From assembly GCF_007655135.1 (NCBI RefSeq), contig NC_045127.1, positions 5,208,001 through 5,272,000 on the forward strand: 64,000 nucleotides of DNA. The letters run 5' to 3'. Source of the stretch: Punica granatum (Eukaryota > Streptophyta > Magnoliopsida > Myrtales > Lythraceae). The position numbers were made by a program, and so were the translations under genes. The notes below the pieces were generated by a model. That model searched no databases and had not been told where the DNA came from. It saw only the letters and a program-made list of their open reading frames with translations. Position 1 is the first letter of the stretch; every line of letters begins with the position of its first letter. Below, one piece after another: positions 25,214 to 37,110 of this stretch.

Positions 25214-25563
25214 GGGTCCGTTTGGTAATAGAGTTAATTTTCAAAATTTAACTCATTTTCATTGAAATAGCTTAAAGACAAATAAGTATATTGGTGAAAA
25301 AAGTATACATATATATATATATATGTATAATGGAATTGAGGAATAAAATAAAAAAATAATTATTGTGTTATTGAATTGTGAAAAAAAGTAATGAATATTT
25401 GAGGGAATTTAATATTAAAAGATTAAATTGAATAGTAGTTAAAGATAAAAGAAAATTGAAGAAAAATTTAAAAAAATAATGATTGTATTGTTAAATTAAA
25501 AATAAAATAAAATAGAGTGGAATGAAGTAAAATATATATTTTCCTTCAAAACTAAACGGAGTC
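25214..25563. mobile_element. Tourist-like MITE, 350 bp, with TTA target site
   Basis: TTA flanks the unit at 25211-25213 and 25564-25566. The ends read inward GGGTCCGTTTGGTAATAG and GACTCCGTTTAGTTTTGA. The AT-rich interior (words such as TTGAATTGTGAAAAA and GTAATGAAT) recurs, in reverse orientation, at 55930-56220 and at the end of the window, so these three belong to one family. Confidence 0.7.
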
Positions 25564-25566
25564 TTA

Positions 25567-26063
25567 ATCTCCTTTACTTTGTTTCATTTGGCTCGACTTC
25601 ATTATCGATGTCCACCCACAAATATATAAAAATATATATATCCTTCCAATTAATGGATAAGCTTAAGAAAAAGTCAAGTTAGCATACCTTTATTTATTAC
25701 TGACATCTTCTACAAGAAATCCTTTTCTTACGCCCATATGGGTAAAATAAAAAAAAATAAAAAAATAGAACGTCAGTCTTCTATCGATTGTCATTACAAT
25801 AATCGATATCTCTCTATAGCCAAAAGACAAGGTCCCGTCCATACATATCAATATCATATTCCATTGGATTTTCACGACCTTATCATGGCATGTGAAGTTA
25901 ATCCGACTATAATTTTGTACCGCGGGGGAAATGAATAAACGGGGCATTACATTGTTGTATGTATAAAAACCAGACTCGAAAATATGGGTTAAAGCATGAG
26001 TTGACAGCCAGCATCAGAGGATTAGAGGAGGCCACACATAAAGATCCCCGAAGGAGTGGATTT

Positions 26064-26096
<33 letters not shown>

Positions 26097-26488
26097 TTAT
26101 TCATTCGTTGCTATCCACTTCGACCTGAGCACGCAGGTTTTAAGCACATAATAAAATGGCCAAAAACAAGAGAAAGAGAACACAGCTTCTGGAACAAAGA
26201 GACGACAAGTGGAAGCGGTCCCACTGCTCTTTCATATCCATCCAGCCGAACATAATTTAATAATTGACGCACCATCTTGTCATATATATATGCATTAAAA
26301 ACATGTAATGTGTATATATAAGAGATGGAAGAACAGGGGACTTACAAGAGTTAAAGCAAAGAAGAACTTCATGCACCCTTTCAGAGTTCAGACACGACCA
26401 GTCCATTCCTGATTGCTCCATAATAATTACCTACAAAAGTGAAAGAAGTCTGAGAACAGAGGAATAGAGGCCGGTCTTCAAGGGAACA
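25567..26488. other. Intergenic DNA upstream of the TANGO2 gene
   Basis: An (ATT)n run sits near 26067-26097. The last 200 bases are probably the TANGO2 promoter and 5' leader; a TATATATATG stretch lies near 26283-26292. No other gene is supported. Confidence 0.4.
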
Positions 26489-28174
26489 ATGTGTATAGCA
26501 GCTTTCGTCTGGCTCTCTCACCCTCTCTACGCTTTGATCCTCCTGCAGAACAGAGATGAATACCATGACAGGCAAGCTGTCTTCTCCTTCTTCTCATCCG
26601 CTCTTCTTCTTCTTCTTCTTCTTCTGAAATCATGAAGTGCTCATCAAGTTTGAGTTTTTTTTTTTGGGAAGGCCAACGAAACCAGTGGGATGGTGGGAAG
26701 AGAGCGAGATACTGGGAGGGAGAGATGAGGTGGCAGGAGGGACATGGTTGGCTTGTTCCAGAGGGGGAAGAGTGGCTTTCCTCACCAGTGTCTTGGAGCT
26801 TCATACCCTCCCGGAGGCTCGGAGCAGGGGTGACCTCCCGGTGCTCTTCCTAGAGGTAAACTTTCTGCGTTACTGTAGTACCTCGATCAGCAAAGAAAGA
26901 CCACCAAACGAATGAATTGAAATTGATCGATAAGTTTCCCGAAACAATCTTTAAAAGGAATTAATGAACGCATGAAGTTCCAAACCTTGGGAAGTGCTGA
27001 AGGAATACTGGCAGCTCAGGGGACACCTAAAGTTCCGACGAGTTGAAGAAACCTGCAACTTCAGCCTACCCTCTTGAAACCAGCTTTGCTGATTTACTCC
27101 AAATAGTAACGTCAATCGAGTTAGCGTGATTTGATATAGCTTTTCTATACATTCTGGAACTCGATTCGATCGCAATTTCTGTTCTGCTTCTTTGCAGGGT
27201 ACAAAAAGTCCAAAGGAATTTGCGGAAGAGCTGGTGAAAGAGGCCCATCAATACAATGGCTTCAATCTTATAGTGGCCGACCTTCACTCCAATACAATGA
27301 TGTACATCTCAAACCGCCCGAAAGGAGATGCCGTTACCGTTCAAGAAGTTTCCCCGGGCATTCATGTGCTCTCAAATGCAAAGCTAGACTCTCCATGGCA
27401 TAAGGTTAGTGTAAACATGCAGTTGCACTCCTCTCTAAGGATATATAAGCGCTCCTTAAAATTGGACAATTCTTTCATAGAGGAAAGCTGTACATACAAG
27501 ACAAAATCTAGATATCTCTTCCTTCATTCATCTCTGCAATCGGCGAATATTTCAAAGGCATGAGCTACTTAACAGCAGTTAGGCAAGAATGGCAAAAAAA
27601 AGGGAAGTTACATCGCACTCATGCAGAGAATGATGGTTCTCAATGAGCGTAAATAACTTAGCACAAGCTTTAGCATTTCTTTGTACATATGATATCTTTA
27701 ACACCTTTCATTCAGGCTAAGCGCCTGCAACAGAACTTCGAGGAACTGCTCAGAAAGTGCAGAAACGATGAGTTACCCGTCAAGGAGATGGTGGAGAAAT
27801 TAATGAGAGACACCGTGAAAGCTGACAAAAGCACTTTACCTCGTATATGCTCCGCAGACTGGGAACTCAATCTAAGCTCCATATATGTTGAGGTTGACAC
27901 CCCACTGGTAAGCAAATCCAAGAGAAAAGTTTCCATTTTTATTAATGAATAGGAGAAAAGATTCCATTATTCCAAGAAAGTTCAATTGCACTTCATAGTT
28001 ATCTATGCTCTTTTCTTATAGGGACGTTATGGGACTCGGAGTACAGCTCTTCTGACAGTAAAAGCAAATGGAGAAGTGAGCTTCTATGAGAAGTATCTTG
28101 AGGAGGGTATGTGGAAGGAGAAAGATGTGAAATATTACATGAAGCAGCTAAAGTCGAGTGTAGTATCACCATGA
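26489..28174 (+). CDS. TANGO2: TANGO2/NRDE-family protein
   Basis: Five exons join in phase: 26489-26571, 26672-26855, 27198-27404, 27716-27907, 28022-28174, giving 272 aa, close to the family's usual length (about 270-280). The protein begins MCIAAFVW, with the conserved Cys2, and carries the namesake N-R-D-E motif at residues 21-24. Then come WWEESEILGGRDEVAGGTWL, the G-R-V-A-F-L-T core, SNRPKGD and the C-terminal GTRSTALLTVKANGEVSFYE block. Intron 1 has a GC donor (ACAG|GCAAGC) and an AG acceptor; with any other join the invariant RPTKPVGWW segment is lost. Animal TANGO2 is linked to Golgi/ER organisation, mitochondria and haem or lipid metabolism; the plant role is not settled. It is convergent with the PPR gene downstream. 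Confidence 0.93.
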
Positions 28175-28842
28175 ATGGGGTTTCTCTCATCCAATCGATC
28201 TGCAAAGTGAAAAAGTGGGAATTCCTGTTGGACATAACAGTTGCTAAGGTCATTGGAATTGATTGATAAAAAATATCCCTTTGCATTCTTATTACATCAT
28301 ATCAGCAATCATGTATGAACAACAAGGTGAGTTAACTCTCATAAAGGGGTTTTTCAAGAATCGATACGTACCTACTTTTTGATTATATCATCGACCTTCC
28401 CAGCTCGTTGGATGTCTGAGATTTATAATCAAATGAACTATTGCTGCTGTCCATCTATTATCATATCCGAGAATACAATTGCTGCTGCAATTTACAAATT
28501 GGTTGACCTTCGTAAACAATTCTGAGCAGCCAACAAAGCAATCGTGCCGGCCTTACCTTAATAAATTTATGCTTGAGATTGATAATTTAAAGTGAATTCT
28601 TACTCGTTATTCGGTTGATACCCCGAAGCCATCAATGGATTCTGAAATACGGTCTCCTCAATTTGGAGATTGAATAGCTTTTGCCCCAAGGATGATCTTG
28701 TGGATCTCAGATAAAGTACTTTTCATTTGAAAGGAGCTCTTTCAACATTATTACATGGTTGCTGTTCGGCAAAAACAGTAGCAGGCGTAACGAGGCAATT
28801 GAGCAATTACATCAAACCTGAATTCTGACATTCATTCAACTT
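28175..28842. other. Intergenic region between convergent TANGO2 and PPR genes
   Basis: It contains the 3' flanks of both genes and no further gene or repeat that I can recognise. Confidence 0.55.
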
Positions 28843-30342
28843 CTAACGACGTGACAAACTTTCTATATCGGGTTTGAAACCTGCCATCTCTGCCTCCTTC
28901 AAGACCTCCTTGCATTTGGCAATCCTCCCATAAGCCATGTAGATCTTAAGCAGGGCTTGATATATATCATAAGTTGGAGAAAATCCCGCCTCCTTGAGCT
29001 TGGAGAAATACCGTACTGCCCTTGGGAGATCATCCATCGCAACAAAAAGCTTTATTAGTACACGATATGCTGGAAGATCGCACAGACAGTCCGAACCCTC
29101 CATCTCCCAAACTAGAGCCATTGCCTCTCTGTATTTCTTCTCTATATAACGGCTATGAATGAGAGTCGTATACATGACCACGCTTATATCCCGTCCCGAT
29201 TGTCTATACCAATTAAAGAGACTATCAGCAACCTCGAACTTTCCGAGCCTAACGCATACTTTCATGACAGCTGTACAGTCCTGTTGGCTCAAGTTCAAGT
29301 CTTCTCTTTCAGCAAGTTCATCCAGTAATTGCATAACAAGCATTTCCTTATCCGGGTTCTTCCCGAGCTCCAGTATCATCTTAGCATAGACACTCGAATC
29401 CAACATCCGGTCACAGTTCTTGGTGACTTTGAGAAGCTTCCAAGCAAGATTCAAGCTCCCTCCTTTAATGAATCCCCTCACCATCGCCTCAATGACACCA
29501 CGACTCGCCAACTCAGCAAACTTTTCCAAGTGGATTGGAACCTTCAGCTCGTGATTCTTTGCTAGCACCTCGACAACCGATGCCAAGAGCCAATCATCCG
29601 GAAACAGGTGGCCTTGTTTCTGCGCCCATGAGAAGGTCTGGAGAGCCCTGTCAGGAAGACCCATGTGACCTAATTCCCGCACAGTCAATGGCAGTGAACC
29701 CTTTCTCAGAAAACAGGCCCACTTGTCAAGAACTGCAGAGACATTTTCTTGCGCAGGGAGGTTTCTGATCTCCCTAGCAAGCTCAATAAGGAAACCCGGG
29801 TTCCGGCTAACTTGCTTCGACACAGATGCGCGAGGAGGAACCGAACCCGAGGATGCCAGATTTATATGCTTTTTCGAGGTAGGGAGCCCCAAAGGCCTGA
29901 GCTTGTATGGAAGTGGGAGTGGCAGAGGCCTTTCCCGTTGCAACTTCCCGGGCTTCTGCGGAACTCTTCCTTGGAAAAGGGACGATATTGCTTCAACCTC
30001 GTCCGGTTCCCAAACAACACCAGCCTCTTCTGTTCCATCTTCCTCGGGTTCAACAAAACTTGCTTCGGGTTCCTCCTCATCAGCTGAATCAGTCAGGGAG
30101 GGTTCAGGGTCGGTGGTTTTCTTCTTCAAGAACAAGTTAGTCCCGAACTCGGGGGGCAGCTTGGATCGCCGGGGATACTGAAGGTTCTTGGGCAGTCTCT
30201 TACTGTAAAGTCTACTACCCGAATTCGCCCTGAAGCTTATCACATTGTTTCCGAGGGAGCTGCTTCTCTCCAATGAAGACTTGACCAAGGCCACGGAGTG
30301 TAATGAACTGGATGAAACACCAGAATCCATGGATCGTATCAT
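28843..30342 (-). CDS. EMB975: Pentatricopeptide repeat protein, EMB975-like (At2g01860 type)
   Basis: One intronless frame encodes 499 aa from the ATG at 30342; the frame stays open a little upstream but has no earlier ATG. The N terminus is Ser/Arg-rich and poor in acidic residues, like an organelle transit peptide. A conserved block follows at about 108-165 (VVWEPDEVEAISSLFQGRVP; RERPLPLPLPYKLRPLGLP). The second half contains helical PPR-type repeats, clearest in the last three: VVMYTTLIHSRYIEKKYREA, AYRVLIKLFVAMDDLPRAVR and YDIYQALLKIYMAYGRIAKC. PPR proteins bind organellar RNA; the Arabidopsis relative is named for an embryo-defective mutant. The assignment to EMB975 is from memory of the central block. 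It is divergent from HMGB copy A. Confidence 0.85.
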   Translation of the reverse strand: MIRSMDSGVSSSSLHSVALVKSSLERSSSLGNNVISFRANSGSRLYSKRLPKNLQYPRRSKLPPEFGTNLFLKKKTTDPEPSLTDSADEEEPEASFVEPEEDGTEEAGVVWEPDEVEAISSLFQGRVPQKPGKLQRERPLPLPLPYKLRPLGLPTSKKHINLASSGSVPPRASVSKQVSRNPGFLIELAREIRNLPAQENVSAVLDKWACFLRKGSLPLTVRELGHMGLPDRALQTFSWAQKQGHLFPDDWLLASVVEVLAKNHELKVPIHLEKFAELASRGVIEAMVRGFIKGGSLNLAWKLLKVTKNCDRMLDSSVYAKMILELGKNPDKEMLVMQLLDELAEREDLNLSQQDCTAVMKVCVRLGKFEVADSLFNWYRQSGRDISVVMYTTLIHSRYIEKKYREAMALVWEMEGSDCLCDLPAYRVLIKLFVAMDDLPRAVRYFSKLKEAGFSPTYDIYQALLKIYMAYGRIAKCKEVLKEAEMAGFKPDIESLSRR

Positions 30343-30947
30343 GCTGCAATTGCATCGAAAAGGATCATTCTTCAAGATGCTCGAACTCTCTGAGGCATAT
30401 CGTCGAACAACGGATCTCCTCTCCAGAAATGGCAGCTATTTCAGCCATGAAAGACGAAGTGGGAGAGCGGAGCTTGATTTGGATTGAGCGAGCGGACCAA
30501 CTGAATCTGATAGGGAGGTTTCCCGGGAAAAATGGACTCGAATTTGGGCCCATGGCCCATTAACGTTGTCCAATTGATAATTCAAGCCCAATTACAGCCC
30601 ATGTATCGTTAAAGGGTTTGCTAAGCTACGGACGAGGTACAGTTTGCTAGAATAACATGATTGGCCTAGTTCAGGGTGACTCGATGCTAGGACGAGTGTC
30701 ATTGTACTACAGGGAGTAGTTAAGCACTTGAACAGAAATTGTCTCAGTAGATTGCTCGAGAGAATTCTCTATTTCGCCTTCGATAACAAACCGATTTAGT
30801 ATTATCTTTCACAGTATCGAATCAGCCAAAATGCATAGGTTGAGGCCAAAACAGACCTCCGTTGCCCTTTTTCTTGTCAATTTGAGGAAAAAATGGGCTA
30901 CAACGCACCTTAGAGAACCAATGTCGACACTTTGATAGTTAGAACCA

Positions 30948-31073
30948 TAAACAAATTTCCTCTTCAAATTATATGGGTAAGATCGTATTACAAGCGACAT
31001 CACGCTCGTATAAACAAATTTCCTCTCCAAATTATATGGGTAAGATCGTATTACAAGCGACATCACGCTCGTA
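30948..31073 (+). repeat. 63-bp tandem duplication upstream of HMGB-A only
   Basis: The unit beginning TAAACAAATTTCCTC and ending ACAAGCGACATCACGCTCGTA occurs at 30948-31010 and 31011-31073 with one or two changes. The equivalent site before HMGB-B has one copy, so this arose after the segmental duplication or was lost in B. Confidence 0.85.
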
Positions 31074-31339
31074 CATAAGTCAGGGGGCCTTTTTCGGCAG
31101 CGCGCTTAATTCATTACGGAAAAATCGACGGTAAAGTACACAACAATATTCATCTAGGAAAGATGCTGAAGTTCCTCCACAAATAGCCTTTAATCAAGGG
31201 AAAGGAGGCAAGGGAACAAGCACAAGGGGAAAACACAGAGGCGTAGAACAAAAGCACAGGGCAATGGGCATCATCATCATTATCATCATCGGATAAAGAT
31301 GTTAAAGCTTAGGTCTCACGCAGGCAAATAGCGCATTAG

Positions 31340-31722
31340 TCCACGGATCGATGACGTGGCGACAACCCCTGCCCTTTTTTTTTTTTTTTTTTTGAGGGGT
31401 TGGGGGTGAGGGGGGGAGGATGGGTTGAAATCCCGCCTAAACCCCTCCCTTTGGAAAATTTCAATTTGGCCCGCAATTGAATTTCAATTTCGCCTCTTTT
31501 TTCCTTCCACTTAATATCTCCGCCTCCTCTCCATACCGAAGTCCCCCTCTCCCTCTCCTCAACCTCTCTCTCTCTCTCTCTCTTTTCCCTCTCTCCCTCC
31601 CTCTGAAACCCTAACCTTTCGTACAGGTGAGTCGGGGTCGATTTCCGATCGGTTCTCTGCGTTTTCTTGCGGTTTTTTTGATGTTTTCAGCTGATCCGGT
31701 CTCGTGTGATGCAGGATTCGCC
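31340..31722 (+). promoter_or_regulatory. HMGB-A promoter and 5' UTR with a leader intron
   Basis: A bZIP-type TGACGTGGC motif lies at 31352-31360. Next are a T-tract, a CT-rich leader (about 31555-31604) and an AAACCCTAA telo-box at 31606-31614. A 5' UTR intron is visible: donor ACAG|GTGAGT at about 31626 and acceptor GATGCAG at about 31714, nine bases before the ATG. All of these are kept in HMGB-B. Confidence 0.6.
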
Positions 31723-33349
31723 ATGAAAGGAAGTAGATCGAAGTCGCAGGTCAAGAACACCTCGTAAGTTGTCGTAAAAACTCGAGCTTGTTGGCTCTAT
31801 TTACGTTTCTGTAGCTCGCTTGCGTCAACGTTGCCCGGATCGTGATCCCTCGATCTTAGATCTGGGGCCTTGTGTTGTGTTTGTTCTGCTAAACGTTCTG
31901 ATCTTTTGCGTGATTTGTCGTGAGAATTGGAATATATGCTCCTCGGTTTGGAATTTTGCGGGAAAAGGTGATAATTTTAGTTGGACTTTTCATGGAAATC
32001 CCGAGTTTGACGCACCTTTTTGGTTGTTAATGAGAAGCTCTCTAAATTGATGGCTTCTCATTTTAGTAATGTAATTTTTCATTTAGTATTGTATTTCCAT
32101 GTGATCAGAAAATAAACGAATATGGTTTGTTGGGGGATTGAACACTTTAAAACAGCTGCTAAGACCAGGCACATGCTATGTCGCTTCTCTGAGGAACTTG
32201 TTCGTGATTTAGGTTTTTGCTCGTCTGTTGTTTTGCAGGCTTTCTGTCAACAAGAAAGCAGGTGGGGCTTCGAAGCCAAGGAAACCAGCTAAGAAGGCTG
32301 CAAAGGACCCGAACAAGCCCAAGAGGCCTGCGAGTGCCTTCTTTGTTTTCATGTAATGATAAACGATCCTCGCCTTTAATATCCTCTGCTTTTTATGCTG
32401 TGAAATGTTTTCCCAGCTTTTGGATATATATATATATATATATATATAGGTAAAAAAAAAATTTCGTTTTTCTTTGGATCTATGATATCTGCCTTGCTAG
32501 CTTTGATGCAGAATATTAGAAATTTACGTGTTTGCATTTCTTTTCTCAAGGCCAAATATGCTTCGTAGGATTTATACGTTGGTCACGATGGTGATTTTTA
32601 ACTGCATGCATATCGCTTATTTACTGGTGTAGGGAAGAGTTCAGGCAGACGTACAAGGAGAAGCACCCCAACAACAAAGCGGTGTCTGTTGTAAGTGGCT
32701 TCACCAACTTCTTGTTAATTCTTTCTAGTTGTGTTCTTCGGCAGTTCATACTAAAGTCACAGTGTTGGCTATTGTGTGAATTAATTAGGAAAACTCTGTG
32801 CTATTGTAGGTTGGAAAGGCTGGAGGAGACAAGTGGAAGTCAATGTCTGAGGCTGTAAGTTATCATTACTCTGAACAGCTCTCTCCATCAGGGGCGTGTC
32901 TCTGATTGGAAAGGGGTGAATTTGAGTACAGTTTACTGATTGCTTCAAATCATTTCAGGAGAAAGCTCCTTATGTAGCCAAAGCTGAGAAGAGGAAGGCT
33001 GAGTATGAGAAGAACATGAAAGCTTACAACAAGAGACAGGTACAAGCTTTATTTGCCCGACAAGGAACTGTTTGCTGCCTTGATATGTGTTAATATATAG
33101 AATATCGAATAGCTTATTATAATGCTTACATTGTTTGGTCAAAATTAGGCTGAAGGGCCAAAACCAGATGAAGATGAGTCTGAGAAGTCTCTGTCTGAGG
33201 TGAACAATGAGGATGAGGATGATGATGAGGACGGCAGTGAAGAGGTTTGTTATCTTTAAACATTGTGATGTAATCGAACCGTGTTAAGGTGTGTTCTGAT
33301 TTGGGTTGTTCCCCTTCTTTTTTACTTGCAGGAGGAAGATGATGATTAG
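31723..33349 (+). CDS. HMGB: HMGB-type high-mobility-group chromatin protein, copy A
   Basis: Seven coding exons join in phase: 31723-31763, 32239-32352, 32633-32690, 32810-32854, 32959-33039, 33149-33244, 33332-33349, giving 150 aa. A basic Lys-rich N terminus (1-36) precedes one HMG box (about 37-112; DPNKPKRPASAFFVFMEEFR, GGDKWKSMSEAEKAPYVAKA). A Glu/Asp-rich acidic tail (about 120-150) ends EEEEDDD. This is the plan of plant HMGB2/HMGB3 (about 140-145 aa in Arabidopsis), abundant nuclear proteins that bend DNA without sequence preference. Exon 7 encodes only EEDDD. An intron holds a (TA)n microsatellite (about 32426-32449) missing from copy B. Confidence 0.95.
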
Positions 33350-34654
33350 GTTGGGGCAAAAGGAGATAGCTTTAGTGTTTATGTAGATCGCCACAGGGGC
33401 TTAAACGTCTTTTTCCCGTATTTCTCGTGGCTATAATTGAATGTTAGTTTTTTTTAGTGTCCTTTCTCATGTGATTTTGGTTTTGCCCTTCAAGAAAGAT
33501 TAGTACCCGCCGAAGGGTAAATCGCCTCTGTGTTCGCTGCTATAATGATGATATTTAAAGGGCTTTCTTCCCTTGTAGAGCTTTTATTATTGTTCAATTT
33601 ACTCGTATGATAGTTCCCTGATCGGTTCAGTCGTGGTTCGCTTGTGATTGGAACTCTTTTGTGTCATGGAGCATCGACTCTATCTTCCCAACACTTCACC
33701 CTATCGAACTCTTATTCGAAATTAGATAAGATGCCTCGATATCAACCGACCGCGTAGGCAGAACTGCAATCTGGTCAACGGTGGAGTTTGATATTACGGA
33801 ATGCGAAGGGTTCTATTTGGTTGTTCATTGTTATTTTTGTTGTATACAACTTTTCATCATCCAACGAGAGCAAAACTCGTGGACAATTTTTCCATGGGAT
33901 ATGCGAGGGTGGTGGGGCCTCAGGATGTGTAGGGCCCCCCAAGATTATGCTTCCGAAAGGGAAATGGATGTGGGAAAGTTCTTTGCTTTGACCGTGAAAC
34001 AATCGTGAAACGTAGATATGTTTTTTGTCCCTTGTTATTGCATTTTTAGGTACACCAACTGGGTGATTTTAAATCTAGAGAATGAATGAATGAGTGAATC
34101 CATTAGCTGTCTCCATTTGTGCCTTCCCTGTACCTAAGAAATTAAGAATGTATCATTGCACAACAGATTTTTTATTTTGAAGTGGTGAAAGTTACTCGAG
34201 TTACGGGGGGGTCAATTTCCCTTTTGGGGCCCCACATGTGGCCGGATAAGCAAAGTAGCACTCAAAGAAAAAACTAGACCCTCCAATGCTAAGTCATTTT
34301 GTGATACTTGTATGGTTTTCACTTAATTTTTTCATTAAAAATTTTCTTTCATATTTATTAATTTAGTATTATACTTGCATAATAAATTAGCATTTTAATT
34401 TTCCGATTCTAATAAAAATGGTAATTATTTAATATTTATCTTTATTTTTCAAATTAAATTTTTAATAAAATATAAATAATTAAAAAAATATTAATTGAGG
34501 ATAAGATCAAATGACTAAAAATAACATTGCATAATTTAAACACTATATTAGAAAATACATTACATAGAGATTGATATTATATAATTGAAACAGTGAAAAG
34601 ATACGAATTGATAATTTATTGGCGGTCATGTCCATCTTGACGGTTATAAAATTG

Positions 34655-35905
34655 CTAAAGATGTTTTACCAAATCCGCCTGCAATTGTCGATGCTTTTGT
34701 TTTTCACGAAGGTTAACACGCCTTTGGATATAACTCAAAGATAGAGTAATATTTTCCTTAGACCTTTGCACTGGGCCCGTGGCCACTTCTTCTTCATCAT
34801 CATCTAAGAGCGGGTCGAATCTTCCGACAGACGTTTTATGCTCATCCTCAACAATCATATTATGCAAAACAATGCACGCTCGCATAATTTTTTCAAGCTT
34901 GGACTTCTTCCAAGACTGTGTAGGACCATGTTTAATAGCTAATCGAGCTTGTAGAATGCCAAATACTCGCTCAACATCTTTTTGTACCTCTTCTTGACAT
35001 GAAGCAAATAACTTCCTTTTATCTCCTTGTGGGTGGGAGATTGTTTGACAAACATCGCCCATTCATGATATATTCCATCTGTAAAGTAGTAAACTATTGT
35101 GTAGGTGTTACCATTAACAATGTAGGTTATTTATGGAGCGTGACCGTGGAACATATCATCAAACAATGGTGATAGGCCTAACACGTTCAGATCATTGTTA
35201 GAATTGGCCACTTCAAAATACGTGTCATATCCTTAGGTCAATTCAAGGAGCTTCAAGTATTAGAGTCGAAACCCCATGTTGACCACCCTAAAACATACAT
35301 TTCCATGCTTTAGGGCAGTTCTTCCACTGCCAATGCATGCAATTCAAGCTCCCCAGCATACCATGGAAGCCGCTGGCCGCCCCCATCTACAACAATCTTT
35401 GGATATCGTCAGCATTATGGCTTCGCAAATATTGCACATCGAATACCAATATCACAACTTCGACAAAACTTTTTTAGGCACTGATTGGCAGTACTTTCAC
35501 CTATTCGTGTAGAGTAATCAATGGCAACAGATGATACACCGTACGCCAACATACGAATTGCGACCGTGAACTTTTGCAATGAAGATATACCTGCTCTACC
35601 AATTGCATCGTCCTTTTATTGGAAATATGGATCAATAGCAGTGATCGAATCCATTATCTGCTAGAAGAGCTCCCGTCTCATTCAAAACCTTCGCCAGAAA
35701 TATGACAGTGAGTACATTGGCTCTGGTGCGAAGTAGTCATTTCCTCTTGACGGTTTCTATCAATTCTTCTTTGAAGCCTCACGGAAGAGCTTTCGTCCTC
35801 CTCTTCCATTTGCATTAAGAGGTCGAGCATTTGCTCGTTCAAATCATCAAGCAATGACTCTTCAAGGAGAGAAAATTTCTCAGGTTGCCCGGGCTTTGTA
35901 GCCAT
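34655..35905 (-). pseudogene. PIF/Harbinger transposase (HARBI1/ALP1-like DDE nuclease), broken
   Basis: The 5' part is open from the ATG at 35905 to 35678 (75 aa, with acidic LLDDLNEQMLDLLMQMEEED). The middle can be followed only by changing frame and crossing stops: DPYFQ, VAIRMLAYGVSSVAIDYSTR, then GNTYTIVYYFTDGIYHEWAM. The C-terminal part is open again over 135 codons at 35062-34655, including FASCQEEVQKDVERVFGILQ, which carries the Glu of the DDE triad, and IMRACIVLHNMIVEDEH. Near 35045 the frame shifts at WAMFVK|TISHPQG, consistent with loss of one A. In-frame stops and shifts show it is inactive. Related host proteins (ALP1) exist, but the element context favours transposon origin. Confidence 0.8.
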
Positions 35906-36269
35906 TTATTGGAAATTGAGATCAGAAAGGGAAACGTGAGAGAAAATGTAGAATAAGCTTGTAATAGATGAGAGTGGGTGGTCGTGAGAAAATATGGTGG
36001 TCGAGGTTTTCATTTTATAGAGTAAAGTGTAACGGCTATATTTCAATGGCTACATTTCAATGCTATCTTGTAACGGCTATATATTAACGACGACAATTGT
36101 AACGGCTAGTTTGAAATTGATTCAAATTTAAACGTTTCAACGGCTATCTTTAAATTGATTAACTACTCCATTGTGTGATTTAAACGTTACATAGAAATTT
36201 AAATTGAAACTTGAACCAGAACTATGTTAAAATTGAAATTTAAATCTTAGCTACGTTACATTGAAATTT

Positions 36270-37110
36270 AAGACTTGCGAAACTTCTCCAGAAGATCAGC
36301 CAGCAATTGCGAATACACCACTCGTTGTTCCTTCGACATGATGGAGGTATCCATGGTGAGGAGCATTAATTTGTTTTTCTTTTCCTTTTCCTTTTTCAAA
36401 TCCTCAAAGAGGTCAAGTCTTCCTGCTACTTAGCTTTTGAGCTCATTGTACATCTCATCCTTCTAGTCACTGAGCCCGGGCTCTTTGGATTTTCCTTTAA
36501 GATCCTTTTTCGGTGCTTTTGAGCCTTATGGATGAACCAGAGACCTCACAACATCCAAATCGACATTTGTCTTATCACAATTTGACGATGATGAGTAATG
36601 TTCAGACCCACTCATCTGTCCTCTTGGAGTCTCCGAAAATTTCCATTATATCGCATAGAGTTTGCCACTTGGGTTCGTGCCGAAGTATTTTCCAATACTT
36701 CTTGAAAGAGCAATCCTTTATGTACCTCAACACATATTCTTTGTGTGCCTCCACCATGACATCTTTCTCATTGGAACCGCTAATTTTGTCTCGACGTGCT
36801 TTTGCATAGCAGACAATGAAATGACTAATCCATTACTGATCTACCCCATTGTTTTCTTAGCGAATTTTCATTCTTCTTTATCAAACCGGGGTTACTATCG
36901 ATAGTGCAATAACGATGGATCCAGAACCAAAAGCCATCGCATTTCTGGTGATGCCAACCGCGGAATCATTCGAGACATTCAACCATGCATTTATGAGGAG
37001 ATCATCCTACTCCCAACGCCAATGAGAATTCTTTTGCCCGTCATTTTGAACTTCAACATCTTCGTCGTTTAGATCGACACCGTCGTGGCCGGACATTTGA
37101 GAGTATTGTG
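36270..37110 (-). pseudogene. PIF/Harbinger accessory protein (Myb/SANT-like), broken
   Basis: In minus-strand translation I see, in order and with frame breaks, HDGVDLNDEDVEVQNDGQ, then DDLLINAWLNVSNDSAVG. The latter is the trihelix/Myb-like start typical of the second protein of plant PIF/Harbinger elements. Near the end are EDLKKEKEKKNKLMLLTMDT and EQRVVYSQLLADLLEKFRK, a charged C-terminal helix. Stops occur, for example after DEMYNELKS. The intact protein normally binds DNA and brings the nuclease to the element ends. Confidence 0.65.

Noticed and set aside
32945..33142. Minus-strand frame across HMGB-A exon 5
   Set aside because: Antisense shadow of the HMG-box exon; the spliced + strand model explains the region completely.
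33775..34008. Pair of overlapping 75-codon frames on both strands in the copy-A-only 340-bp stretch
   Set aside because: No family match on either strand; it is probably non-coding sequence lost from copy B or inserted in copy A.
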